Source: Mycolicibacterium flavescens
GTDB lineage: Bacteria > Actinomycetota > Actinomycetes > Mycobacteriales > Mycobacteriaceae
Length of the DNA stretch: 64,000 nt
Direction: 5' to 3'
Assembly: GCA_900637135.1 (NCBI GenBank)
Contig: LR134353.1
Coordinates: 496,001-560,000 of the forward strand
In this document: in pieces, positions 24,919 to 33,309 of the stretch
Layout of the letters: every line of letters begins with the position of its first letter
How positions within the stretch are numbered: position 1 is the stretch's first letter
Program-made: the position numbers and the translations under genes
Notes under the pieces: model-generated
Seen by the model: the letters and a program-made list of their open reading frames with translations, nothing else
Database searches by the model: none
Told to the model about the DNA's origin: nothing

Positions 24919-25959
24919 ATGAAGCTCGGACTGCAGTTGGGGTATTGGGGCGCGCAACCGCCCGAGAACCACGGCGAACTGGTCGCCGCCGCAGAGGAGG
25001 CCGGCTTCGACACGGTGTTCACCGCCGAAGCTTGGGGTTCGGACGCCTACACCCCGCTGGCGTGGTGGGGCCGCGAGACCAAGCGCATGCGGCTGGGCAC
25101 GTCGGTCATCCAGTTGTCGGCGCGCACCCCGACCGCGTGCGCGATGGCGGCGCTGACGCTCGACCACCTCTCGGGCGGGCGACACATCCTCGGGCTCGGG
25201 GTGTCCGGACCCCAGGTCGTCGAGGGCTGGTACGGCCAGCGCTTCCCGAAGCCGCTGGCCCGCACCCGTGAGTACGTCGACATCCTGCGTCAGGTGTGGG
25301 CTCGCGAAGCCCCGGTGCGCAGCAAAGGCCCGCACTATCCGCTGCCGCTGACCGGTGAGGGCACGACGGGTCTTGGCAAGAACCTCAAACCGATCACGCA
25401 TCCGCTGCGCGCCGACATCCCGGTGATGCTGGGCGCCGAAGGGCCGAAGAACGTCGCGCTGGCCGCGGAGATCTGCGATGGCTGGCTGCCTATCTTCTAC
25501 TCGCCGCGCATCGCCGAGATGTACAACGAGTGGCTCGACGAGGGCTTTGCCCGCCCGGGTGCGCGCCGCAGCCGCGAGGACTTCGAGATCTGCGCGACGG
25601 CGCAGGTGGTCGTCACCGATGACCGCGCCGAGATCATGGAACTGATGAAGCCGCATCTGGCGCTGTACATGGGCGGCATGGGAGCCGAGGACACGAACTT
25701 CCACGCCGACGTCTACCGCCGGATGGGTTATGCGGAAGTCGTCGAGGACGTGACCAAGCTGTTCCGGAGTGGACAAAAGGACGGCAAAGAGCGAGCCGCC
25801 AAGATCATCCCCGACGAGTTGGTCGACGACTCGGCCATCGTCGGCGACCTCGGCTATGTGCAGGAGCAGATCAAGGCGTGGGAGGCCGCGGGCGTCACGA
25901 TGATGGTCGTCGGCGCGCGTTCGCCCGAGCAGATTCGGGATCTCGCCGCGCTGGTTTAA
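24919..25959 (+). CDS. F420-dependent LLM-class oxidoreductase (Rv3520c-like)
   Basis: The 346-residue TIM-barrel enzyme starts MKLGLQLGYWGAQPPENHG, with TKRMRLGTSVIQLSARTP and LDHLSGGRHILGLGVSGPQV typical of F420-linked LLM reductases, and ends in GARSPEQIRDLAAL. It matches Rv3520c of M. tuberculosis. It is the single gene on its side of the shared KstR region, so it belongs to the sterol regulon. The reaction is unassigned; reduction of an unsaturated side-chain CoA intermediate is one possibility. Confidence 0.85.
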   Translation: MKLGLQLGYWGAQPPENHGELVAAAEEAGFDTVFTAEAWGSDAYTPLAWWGRETKRMRLGTSVIQLSARTPTACAMAALTLDHLSGGRHILGLGVSGPQVVEGWYGQRFPKPLARTREYVDILRQVWAREAPVRSKGPHYPLPLTGEGTTGLGKNLKPITHPLRADIPVMLGAEGPKNVALAAEICDGWLPIFYSPRIAEMYNEWLDEGFARPGARRSREDFEICATAQVVVTDDRAEIMELMKPHLALYMGGMGAEDTNFHADVYRRMGYAEVVEDVTKLFRSGQKDGKERAAKIIPDELVDDSAIVGDLGYVQEQIKAWEAAGVTMMVVGARSPEQIRDLAALV

Positions 25960-25984
25960 CCATTCGGCGTTCGTGCCCAGCTGA

Positions 25985-26011
25985 GTAGACACTTCCTTGC
26001 TAGTTGTCTAC
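25985..26011. promoter_or_regulatory. Inverted repeat upstream of the cyp142 operon
   Basis: GTAGACA (25985-25991) and TGTCTAC (26005-26011) form a perfect 7-bp inverted repeat with a 13-base spacer, 21 bases before the decarboxylase-fold gene. Only a KstR half-site (CGTTCTA, 26016-26022) follows. It may bind another regulator. Confidence 0.4.
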
Positions 26012-26032
26012 CCGGCGTTCTAGATTTACGCG

Positions 26033-26752
26033 ATGACCCAGCACACCATCGCAGGCACGGTGCTCACCATGCCGGTGAAGATCCGCAAGGCGCATCAGCA
26101 CATGGCGATGTTCTCGGTGGATGCCGACGCCGCCCAACAAATGATCGACTACAGCGGCCTGAAGGTCTGCCGGTTCCTGCCGGGCCGAGCGATCGCGGTG
26201 CTGATGCTGATGCGCTACGAGGACGGCGACCTCGGCCAGTACTACGAGTACGGCACCAACGTGATGGTGAACCCGCCGGGATCGGATGCGACGGGTCCGC
26301 GGGCTCTGCAGTCCGCGGGTGCGTTCATCCACCACCTGCCGGTCGATCAGGCGTTCACGCTGGAGGCGGGAACCAAGATCTGGGGTTATCCGAAGGTGAT
26401 GTCGGAGTTCACGATTCGTGACGGGCACACCTACTCGTTCGACGTCACCATCGACGGTCAGTTCGCGGTCGGCATGGATTTCCGTCCCGGCCTACCGGTT
26501 CCGGGCAAGTTCACCGCCAAGCCGCAGGCTCACCCCACGTACTCCTCTCGCGACGGCGTGGTGCGCCGGACCGTCGGCGAGATGAAGCTGAGCGACGTGC
26601 GCTACCGGCCGGGCGGAGCCAGGGTCCGGCTCGGCGAACATCCCTATGCGAAGGAGCTGGCCTCGCTAGGCTTTCCCAAACGCGCTTTGTTCTCCGGTTC
26701 GGCTGGGAACGTGGAGATGTCGTTCGCGGATGCAGAGGAGCTTCGATCGTGA
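26033..26752 (+). CDS. Acetoacetate decarboxylase-fold protein (Rv3519-like)
   Basis: The 239-residue protein has the ADC superfamily pattern: CRFLPGRAIAVLMLMRYEDGD, YYEYGTNVMVNPPG, KIWGYPKVMSEFTIRDG and RPGLPVPGKF. In true acetoacetate decarboxylases a Schiff-base lysine follows an E-x-K pattern; WGYPKVM carries a lysine at a comparable place. Family relatives also act as aldolase-dehydratases. The four-base overlap with cyp142 implies co-translation, so a sterol-oxidation role is likely. The corresponding M. tuberculosis gene (Rv3519) is uncharacterised to my knowledge. Confidence 0.8.
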   Translation: MTQHTIAGTVLTMPVKIRKAHQHMAMFSVDADAAQQMIDYSGLKVCRFLPGRAIAVLMLMRYEDGDLGQYYEYGTNVMVNPPGSDATGPRALQSAGAFIHHLPVDQAFTLEAGTKIWGYPKVMSEFTIRDGHTYSFDVTIDGQFAVGMDFRPGLPVPGKFTAKPQAHPTYSSRDGVVRRTVGEMKLSDVRYRPGGARVRLGEHPYAKELASLGFPKRALFSGSAGNVEMSFADAEELRS

Positions 26753-27957
26753 CCGTTACGGCGCCGCAGACCAAACCCGATGTCGATCTGACCGACGGCG
26801 CCTTCTACGCCGGCGACTCGCGGTCGGTCTACAAGTGGATGCGCGAGAACGAGCCGGTCTTCCGCGACCGCAACGGATTGGCTGCTGCGGCAACGTATGC
26901 CGCCGTGATCGAGGCCGAGCGCAACCCCGAACTGTTCTCCAACGCCGGTGGCATCCGACCCGACCAACCGGGTGTCGAGATGATGATCGAGATGGACGAT
27001 CCGCAGCATCTGCTGCGACGCAAGCTCGTCAACTCCGGCTTCACGCGTAAGCGGGTCAAGGACCTCGAGGGCTCGATCGAGAACCTGTGCGACACGCTGA
27101 TCGACAACGTGTGTGAGCGCGGCGAGTGCGACTTTGTCTGGGACATCGCGGCGCCGCTGCCGATGGCCGTCATCGGCGACATGCTCGGGGTCCGTCCCGA
27201 CGAGCGCGAGATGTTCCTCAAGTGGTCCGACGACCTGGTGGGTGCCCTCAGCAGCACCGCGGACCCGGAGGAATTCCAGGTCACCATGGACGCCTTCGCG
27301 GCCTACAGCGAATACATGATGGGCATGATCGCGGCCCGTAAGGAGACCCCGACCGACGATCTGGTGAGCGTGTTGGTGCACGCCGAGGTCGAGGGCAGCA
27401 AGCTCGAGGACCATCAGATCGTCACCGAGGTGCTGCTGCTGTTGATCGGCGGCGACGAGACCACTCGGCACACCCTGTCCGGCGGCACCCGACAGTTGCT
27501 GTTGCACCCCGATCAGCATCGGCGCCTCGCGGGCGATCTGTCGTTGCTGCCCAACGCGATCGAGGAGATGTTGCGCTGGACGGCGCCGGTGAAGAACATG
27601 GCGCGGACCATCACCGCCGACACCGAGTTCCACGGTACGGCCCTCAAAGAGGGCGAGAAGATGATCCTGCTGTTCGAGTCGGCCAACTTCGACGAGAAGG
27701 TTTTTGAGCGTCCTGAGTCTTTTGATATCGAGCGCTATCCGAACAACCACCTCGCGTTCGGCTTCGGCACGCACTTCTGCCTCGGTAACCAGCTCGCGCG
27801 ACTCGAGCTGTCGATCATGCAGACCAAACTGCTGCAGCGACTGCCCGATCTGCGGCTGGCCTCCGGAGACGAGTTGCCGTTGCGCCCCGCCAATTTCGTG
27901 AGTGGTCTGGAGAAGATGCCGGTGGCGTTCACGCCGACGGCGAAAGTGCTCGGCTGA
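26749..27957 (+). CDS. cyp142: Cytochrome P450 CYP142 (cholestenone 26-oxidase)
   Basis: The 402-residue P450 has the haem loop FGFGTHFCLGNQLARLE (Cys ligand near 345), ExxR near the K helix and the I-helix LIGGDETTRHTLSGG. CYP142 oxidises the terminal C26/C27 methyl of cholesterol or cholestenone to the carboxylic acid, the entry step for side-chain degradation; it is partly redundant with CYP125. GTG 26749 overlaps the upstream ADC-fold gene. It ends close to a perfect inverted repeat shared with echA19. Confidence 0.92.
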   Translation: MTVTAPQTKPDVDLTDGAFYAGDSRSVYKWMRENEPVFRDRNGLAAAATYAAVIEAERNPELFSNAGGIRPDQPGVEMMIEMDDPQHLLRRKLVNSGFTRKRVKDLEGSIENLCDTLIDNVCERGECDFVWDIAAPLPMAVIGDMLGVRPDEREMFLKWSDDLVGALSSTADPEEFQVTMDAFAAYSEYMMGMIAARKETPTDDLVSVLVHAEVEGSKLEDHQIVTEVLLLLIGGDETTRHTLSGGTRQLLLHPDQHRRLAGDLSLLPNAIEEMLRWTAPVKNMARTITADTEFHGTALKEGEKMILLFESANFDEKVFERPESFDIERYPNNHLAFGFGTHFCLGNQLARLELSIMQTKLLQRLPDLRLASGDELPLRPANFVSGLEKMPVAFTPTAKVLG

Positions 27958-27988
27958 CGGTCCTGCCCGGTCTGCCCGTCGGCCACCG

Positions 27989-28040
27989 ATTGTGAAACGA
28001 CCGACGGAAATCCGCGAAACAGCGACGCACGTTTCACAAT
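27989..28040. terminator. Inverted repeat between cyp142 and echA19
   Basis: ATTGTGAAACG (27989-27999) and CGTTTCACAAT (28030-28040) are perfect 11-bp complements with a 30-base spacer. The element lies between two convergent stop codons, consistent with a bidirectional terminator, though the AT-rich arms and long loop are unusual for one. Confidence 0.5.
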
Positions 28041-28062
28041 TGGAGGCGGCGACGCCGCGGTC

Positions 28063-28863
28063 CTACTTCATCTGGAAGTTCGGGGCCCGCTTCTCCTTGA
28101 ACGCCCGCGGGCCCTCCTTGGCATCCTCGCTCAAAAACACCGGGATGCCGTTGGCGGTGTCGGGCTTGAACGCCTCGTTCTCATGCATGCCCTCGGTCTC
28201 GCGGATGGTCTTGAGGATCGCCTGCACGGCCAGCGGCCCGTTGTTGTTGATCACCTCGGCGATCTCCAGCGCCTTGTCCAGCGCGGTGCCGTCGGGCACC
28301 ACATAGCCGATCAGCCCGTACTCCTTGGCCTCAGCGGCGGTGATGTGCCGTCCGGTCAACAGCAGATCGCACGCGATGGTGTACGGAATCTGGCGCACCA
28401 GGCGCACCGCCGAGCCGCCCATCGGATACAGGCTCCACTTGGCCTCGGAGATGCCGAACTTGGCGCTCTCGCCCGCGATGCGGATGTCGGTGCCCTGAAG
28501 GATCTCGGTGCCGCCAGCGATGGCCGGGCCCTCGACGGCGGCGATCAGCGGTTTGGTCAGCCGGCGGCCCTTCAGCAGCGCGTCGATGCGCGACGGGTCG
28601 TAGCTGCCGTCCTTGAACGAGTCGCCCGGCGGCTTGGCCGTCGCCGCCTTGAGGTCCATACCCGCGCAGAAGTAGCCGCCGGCGCCGGTCAGGATGCAGG
28701 TGCGGATCTCGGGATCGTTGTCGACGCGGTCCCAGGCGTCCACCATGATCGAGAGCATCTCGGTCGAGAGCGCATTGCGTGCCTCGGGCCGGTTGAGCGT
28801 CAGGATCAGGGTGTGTCCGCGCTGCTCAATGAGGGCGTCGGGGCCCTTCTGGGGATCACTCAC
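28063..28863 (-). CDS. echA19: Enoyl-CoA hydratase EchA19
   Basis: The 266-residue crotonase has the oxyanion-hole motifs CAGMDLKAA and [16 protein letters not shown], with the catalytic Glu in [17 protein letters not shown]. It hydrates the sterol side-chain enoyl-CoA produced by FadE acyl-CoA dehydrogenases. GTG 28863 is the start, 44 bases from the KstR box shared with the divergent fadD19. Length and context match Rv3516. Confidence 0.9.
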   Translation of the reverse strand: MSDPQKGPDALIEQRGHTLILTLNRPEARNALSTEMLSIMVDAWDRVDNDPEIRTCILTGAGGYFCAGMDLKAATAKPPGDSFKDGSYDPSRIDALLKGRRLTKPLIAAVEGPAIAGGTEILQGTDIRIAGESAKFGISEAKWSLYPMGGSAVRLVRQIPYTIACDLLLTGRHITAAEAKEYGLIGYVVPDGTALDKALEIAEVINNNGPLAVQAILKTIRETEGMHENEAFKPDTANGIPVFLSEDAKEGPRAFKEKRAPNFQMK

Positions 28864-28907
28864 GAGGGTTCGCCTTCCAGCGTCGATGCCACAGACTTGT
28901 CTGGAAA

Positions 28908-28921
28908 TGTAACACGTTCTA
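28908..28921. promoter_or_regulatory. KstR operator, echA19/fadD19 divergent region
   Basis: TGTAACACGTTCTA matches TnnAACnnGTTnnA. It ends 11 bases before the fadD19 GTG. A separate palindrome CAGAC-TT-GTCTG (28892-28903) lies five bases away on the echA19 side. Confidence 0.88.
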
Positions 28922-28932
28922 GTTTAGGTCTC

Positions 28933-30585
28933 GTGGCCCTGAACATTGCCGATCTCGCCGAGCACGCCGTCGACGCCGTGCCAGACCGTGTCGCCCTCAT
29001 CTGCGGCGACGACCAGTTGACGTACGCCCAGTTGGAGGAGCAGGCCAACCGGTTGGCCCACTACCTCATCGACCAGGGCGTCAAGAAGGACGACAAGGTC
29101 GGCGTGTACTGCCGCAACCGCAACGAGATCGTCGTTGCGATGCTCGGCATCGTCAAGGCCGGCGCCATCCTGGTCAACGTCAACTTCCGATACGTCGAGG
29201 GCGAGCTGAAGTACCTGTTCGAGAACTCCGACATGGTCGCGCTGGTACACGAGCGCCGCTACGCCGACCGCGTCGCGAACGTGCTTCCCGAGACCCCTGC
29301 CGTGAAGACCGTACTGGTGGTGGAGGACGGCAGCGACGACGACTTCGAGCGTTACGGCGGCGTCGAGTTCTACACCGCACTCGAACAGGCCTCGCCGGAG
29401 CGCGATTTCGGCCCGCGCAGCGAGGACGACATCTACCTGCTCTACACCGGCGGCACCACCGGTTTCCCCAAGGGCGTGATGTGGCGCCACGAGGACATCT
29501 ACCGGGTGTTGTTCGGCGGCACCGACTTCGCGACCGGCGAGTTCGTCAAGGATGAATACGACCTTGCCAAGGCGGCTGCAGAGAACCCGCCGATGATCCG
29601 CTACCCGGTCCCGCCCATGATTCACGGCGCCACCCAATCGGCGACCTGGATGTCGCTGTTCTCCGGCCAGACCACCGTGCTGGCACCGGAATTCGACGCC
29701 GACGAGGTCTGGCAGACCATCGAGAAGCACAAGGTGAACCTGTTGTTCTTCACCGGCGACGCGATGGCGCGCCCGCTGCTGGACGCGCTGACCAAACTGC
29801 ACGACGCCGGCCACGAGCCCGATCTGTCGTCGCTGTTCCTGCTCGCGAGCACGGCCGCGTTGTTCTCGACCAGCATCAAGGAGAAGTTCCTCGAACTGCT
29901 GCCCAACCGGGTGATCACCGATTCGATCGGATCCTCGGAGACCGGCTTCGGCGGCACCAGCATCGTGGCCAAGGGGCAGTCGAACACCGGCGGGCCGCGG
30001 GTCACGATCGATCACCGCACCGTCGTCCTCGACGAGGACGGCAACGAGGTCAAGCCGGGATCGGGTGTGCGCGGGTTGATCGCGAAGAAGGGCAACATCC
30101 CGGTCGGGTACTACAAGGACGAGAAGAAGACGGCCGAAACGTTCAAGACGTTCAACGGGATTCGCTACGCCATCCCGGGTGACTACGCCGAGGTCGAGGC
30201 CGACGGCACCGTCACGATGCTCGGTCGCGGCTCGCAGTCGATCAACAGCGGCGGCGAGAAGATCTACCCCGAAGAGGTCGAGGCCGCGCTCAAGGGTCAT
30301 CCCGACGTGTTCGACGCGCTCGTGGTCGGGGTGCCCGACGAACGCTACGGCCAGTGCGTCGCGGCGGTCGTGCACCGCCGCCCGGGCACGAACCCGACAC
30401 TGGCCGAACTCGACACGTTCATCCGCCGGGAGATCGCGGGATACAAGGTGCCGCGCAAGATCTGGTGGGTCGACGACATCCATCGCACACCGGCCGGTAA
30501 GCCGGACTACCGGTGGGCCAAGGACATCACCGAAGAGCGCCCCGCCGACGAGGTGCACGCCAACCATGTGGGATCGGCGTCGTGA
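28933..30585 (+). CDS. fadD19: Steroid-26-oyl-CoA synthetase FadD19
   Basis: FadD19 activates 3-oxocholest-4-en-26-oate to its CoA thioester, committing the side chain to beta-oxidation, and is also needed for C-24-branched sterols. From GTG 28933 it is 550 residues, near the M. tuberculosis length. The ATP-binding P-loop is YLLYTGGTTGFPKGVMWRHE; other motifs are DSIGSSETGFGG, GDYAEVEADGTVTMLGRGS and GGEKIYPEEVE, with the adenylation lysine in TPAGKPDYRWAK. A long open frame upstream is antisense to echA19 and not used. The last four bases overlap the next gene. Confidence 0.93.
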   Translation: MALNIADLAEHAVDAVPDRVALICGDDQLTYAQLEEQANRLAHYLIDQGVKKDDKVGVYCRNRNEIVVAMLGIVKAGAILVNVNFRYVEGELKYLFENSDMVALVHERRYADRVANVLPETPAVKTVLVVEDGSDDDFERYGGVEFYTALEQASPERDFGPRSEDDIYLLYTGGTTGFPKGVMWRHEDIYRVLFGGTDFATGEFVKDEYDLAKAAAENPPMIRYPVPPMIHGATQSATWMSLFSGQTTVLAPEFDADEVWQTIEKHKVNLLFFTGDAMARPLLDALTKLHDAGHEPDLSSLFLLASTAALFSTSIKEKFLELLPNRVITDSIGSSETGFGGTSIVAKGQSNTGGPRVTIDHRTVVLDEDGNEVKPGSGVRGLIAKKGNIPVGYYKDEKKTAETFKTFNGIRYAIPGDYAEVEADGTVTMLGRGSQSINSGGEKIYPEEVEAALKGHPDVFDALVVGVPDERYGQCVAAVVHRRPGTNPTLAELDTFIRREIAGYKVPRKIWWVDDIHRTPAGKPDYRWAKDITEERPADEVHANHVGSAS

Positions 30586-31712
30586 CGGGAATGCGCACTG
30601 AGCTGTGCGATCGGTTCGGCATCGAGTATCCGATCTTCGTCTTCACGCCGTCGGAGAAGGTTGCCGCCGCGGTCAGCAAGGCAGGCGGTCTCGGCGTGCT
30701 GGGCTGCGTGCGGTTCAACTCGGCCGACGATCTCGAAGACGTGCTGTGCTGGATGGACTCCAACACCGACGGCAAGCCCTACGGCGTCGACGTGGTGATG
30801 CCCGCCAAGGTGCCCCAGGAAGGCACGGCGGTCGACATCAACAAGCTGATCCCGCAGAGCCACCGCGACTTCGTCGACAAGACGCTCGCCGATCTCGGAG
30901 TTCCGCCGCTGCCGGAGGACGGGGACCGTAACGAGGGTGTGCTCGGGTGGCTGCACTCTGTGGCGCGTTCACACGTCGAGGTCGCCCTCAAGCACCCGAT
31001 CAAGCTGATCGCCAACGCCCTCGGGTCACCACCCAAGGACGTCATCGACCAGGTGCACGCCGCTGGAGTTCCGGTCGCCGCGCTGGCGGGCAGCGCCAAA
31101 CACGCTCAGCGCCACGTGGACAACGGCGTCGACATCGTGGTGGCGCAGGGGCATGAGGCCGGTGGTCACACCGGTGAGATCGGTTCGATGGTGCTGTGGC
31201 CGGAAATCGTTGACGCGCTTGGCGGTAAGGCCCCGGTGTTGGCCGCCGGCGGTATCGGCACCGGCAGGCAGGTGGCCGCGGCGCTTGCGCTCGGTGCCTC
31301 CGGGGTGTGGATGGGATCGGCGTTCCTGACGGCGGCCGAGTACGACCTCGGGCACCGCAAGCCCGGCGGCATCTCGACGATCCAGGAGGGGTTGCTGCGG
31401 GCGACGTCGGCCGACACCGTGCGCCGGCGGATCTACACCGGTAAGCCCGCCCGTCTGCTCAAGACGAAATGGACCGACGCCTGGGATGCGCCCGAAGCCC
31501 CCGAGCCGTTGCCGATGCCGCTGCAGAACATCCTCGTCAGCGAGGCGCATCAGCGCATGAACGAGTCGGACAACCCCGACACCGTGGCGATGCCGGTCGG
31601 CCAGATCGTGGGGCGGATGAACGAGATCCGCCCGGTCGCCGACATCATCGCCGAATTGGTGGCCGGCTTCGAGGAGGCCACCCGTCGGCTCGACGGCATC
31701 CGCGGAGACTAG
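30582..31712 (+). CDS. Nitronate monooxygenase/2-nitropropane dioxygenase-like FMN protein
   Basis: From GTG 30582, overlapping the fadD19 stop, the protein has 376 residues (ATG 30591 is possible). It shows the FMN TIM-barrel pattern: GIEYPIFVFTPSEKVAAAVS, VVAQGHEAGGHTGEIG, and the phosphate-binding VLAAGGIGTGRQVAAALALG. True nitronate monooxygenases use a catalytic His; the QGHEAGGH histidines are the candidates. Operon linkage to FadD19 suggests a role on sterol acyl-CoA intermediates, or detoxification. It resembles M. tuberculosis Rv1533 more than Rv3553 by length. Confidence 0.85.
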   Translation: MTGMRTELCDRFGIEYPIFVFTPSEKVAAAVSKAGGLGVLGCVRFNSADDLEDVLCWMDSNTDGKPYGVDVVMPAKVPQEGTAVDINKLIPQSHRDFVDKTLADLGVPPLPEDGDRNEGVLGWLHSVARSHVEVALKHPIKLIANALGSPPKDVIDQVHAAGVPVAALAGSAKHAQRHVDNGVDIVVAQGHEAGGHTGEIGSMVLWPEIVDALGGKAPVLAAGGIGTGRQVAAALALGASGVWMGSAFLTAAEYDLGHRKPGGISTIQEGLLRATSADTVRRRIYTGKPARLLKTKWTDAWDAPEAPEPLPMPLQNILVSEAHQRMNESDNPDTVAMPVGQIVGRMNEIRPVADIIAELVAGFEEATRRLDGIRGD

Positions 31713-31802
31713 CTTTCGGCCGAGCGTGGGCTCGAGTCACGCTAATTCGCGGACTGCGTGACACGACCCCACTTTCGGCGCAGGAGGAGTCACCCACCAG
31801 CG

Positions 31803-33308
31803 CTAGCGCGGAATCGGATACACGGGTTCGGAGCAGCCTGTACCCTCGGCCGCCAACTGACGTTTGATCACCTTGAACGTCTCGGTGCGCGGCAGCGCCG
31901 TGCTGACCCGTACGAAGGCGGGCCACTGCTTGGGCCCGAGATCGGTTTGTTCGCATAGGAATTCGCGGAACGCATCGGCATCGAAAGCCACACCGTCGGT
32001 GAGGGTCAGTGCGGCCATCACCTGGTCACCGACGTCGGGTGCGGGTATTCCGTAGACCGCGACCTCCACGACGTGGGGGTGCCGCAGCAGCACCCGCTCG
32101 ATCGGTGCCGCGCCGAGGTTCTCGCCGTCCACGCGCATCCAGTCACCCAGCCGGCCCGCGAAGTAGGCGTAGCCCTTCTCGTCACGGTAGGCCAGGTCGC
32201 CACTGTGGTAGACCCCGCCGCGCATCCGCTCTGCGTCGGCCTCCGGATCGTTGTAATAGCCCTCGAAACGCCCTGCGTCCGAGACGTTGACGAGCTCACC
32301 GGTGACACCGGGCGGGCACGGTTCGCCGGTGTCGACATCGACGATCTCCGTTCCCGGCGGGAGCGGGCCCAGCGAGCCGGGCGGAGTGTCGGGCGTGCGG
32401 GCGATCGCGATACCACCCTCGGTGGAGCCGAAGCCGTCCATCACCACCGTGCCGAACCGCGTCGCGAACCGCTCGACGTCGGCGGGCGCACCCTCGTTGC
32501 CGTACACCGCTCGCAACGGATTGTCCGCGTCGTCGGGGCGCTCGGGTGTCGCGAGAACATACGACAGCGGCTTGCCGACGTAGTTCGCATACGTCGCACC
32601 GAAGCGACGGACATCGGGGAGGAACTGTGAAGCGGAGAACTTGCGGCGCAACGCCAACGAACTCTGCGACGCCAGCGCCACCGCCCAGCCGACCAGCACC
32701 GCGTTGGAGTGGAACAGCGGCATCGACACGTAGCAGACATCGCCGGGTCCGAGGTCGAAGCGCTGCGTCATCGTCACACCGGCCACCGCGACCTTGCCGT
32801 GGCTGCACTTGACGGCCTTCGGGTCCCCGCTCGTACCCGAGGTGTAGATCAGCATGAACAGGTCTGCGGGTTCGGCGTCGCGCACGACGACCGGCTCGTC
32901 GGCGAACGCCGCCACCTCGGCCGCCCAGCCCGGCGAGTCGACATCGATGTGGTCGATACCGCCGATCACGTCTTGTGATCCCGAATCAGCAAGCACGAGT
33001 TGGCAATCGGCATGCGCGATGTCACGCTGCAGCGCCGCGCCCCGGCGGACGGGGTTGAGGCCGACCGGCACGATCCCGGTCAGCCCCGCGGCGGCCAGGA
33101 CCGCCGAGAAGAACGGCGTGTTCTGCAGCAGCACCCCGATGTGAGGGGGCCGGTCCGGATCGAGACGGACCCGCAACGCGGCGGCGACGGCCGCGGCGTA
33201 CCGCAGGTGCTCGCGCCAGGGGGTGAAGGTCTCCTCGAAAAGCACGCCGCGATCGTCGAAGTCGACCAGCGGCGCCAGCAGTTCGGCGACCGTGGGCAGC
33301 CTGTTCAC
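31803..33308 (-). CDS. fadD17: Steroid-acyl-CoA synthetase FadD17
   Basis: The 501-residue ANL-family ligase has the AMP-binding motif LIYTSGTSGDPKAVKCSHG, DGFGSTEGG, the linker region GDLAYRDEKGYAYFAGRLGD and a C-terminal adenylation lysine in LPRTETFKVIKRQL. FadD17 activates C24/C22 steroid side-chain acids. It is last in the operon fadE26-fadE27-fadD17 and starts at GTG 33308, one base after the fadE27 stop. Confidence 0.9.
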   Translation of the reverse strand: MNRLPTVAELLAPLVDFDDRGVLFEETFTPWREHLRYAAAVAAALRVRLDPDRPPHIGVLLQNTPFFSAVLAAAGLTGIVPVGLNPVRRGAALQRDIAHADCQLVLADSGSQDVIGGIDHIDVDSPGWAAEVAAFADEPVVVRDAEPADLFMLIYTSGTSGDPKAVKCSHGKVAVAGVTMTQRFDLGPGDVCYVSMPLFHSNAVLVGWAVALASQSSLALRRKFSASQFLPDVRRFGATYANYVGKPLSYVLATPERPDDADNPLRAVYGNEGAPADVERFATRFGTVVMDGFGSTEGGIAIARTPDTPPGSLGPLPPGTEIVDVDTGEPCPPGVTGELVNVSDAGRFEGYYNDPEADAERMRGGVYHSGDLAYRDEKGYAYFAGRLGDWMRVDGENLGAAPIERVLLRHPHVVEVAVYGIPAPDVGDQVMAALTLTDGVAFDADAFREFLCEQTDLGPKQWPAFVRVSTALPRTETFKVIKRQLAAEGTGCSEPVYPIPR

Positions 33309-33309
33309 A

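Noticed and set aside
26013..26022. A KstR box before the cyp142 operon
   Set aside because: Only one half-site (CGTTCTA) is present; the other half does not match AAC at the needed position.
30591..30600. ATG as the start of the nitronate-monooxygenase-like gene
   Set aside because: Not excluded, but GTG 30582 gives the four-base overlap seen throughout these operons and is preferred.
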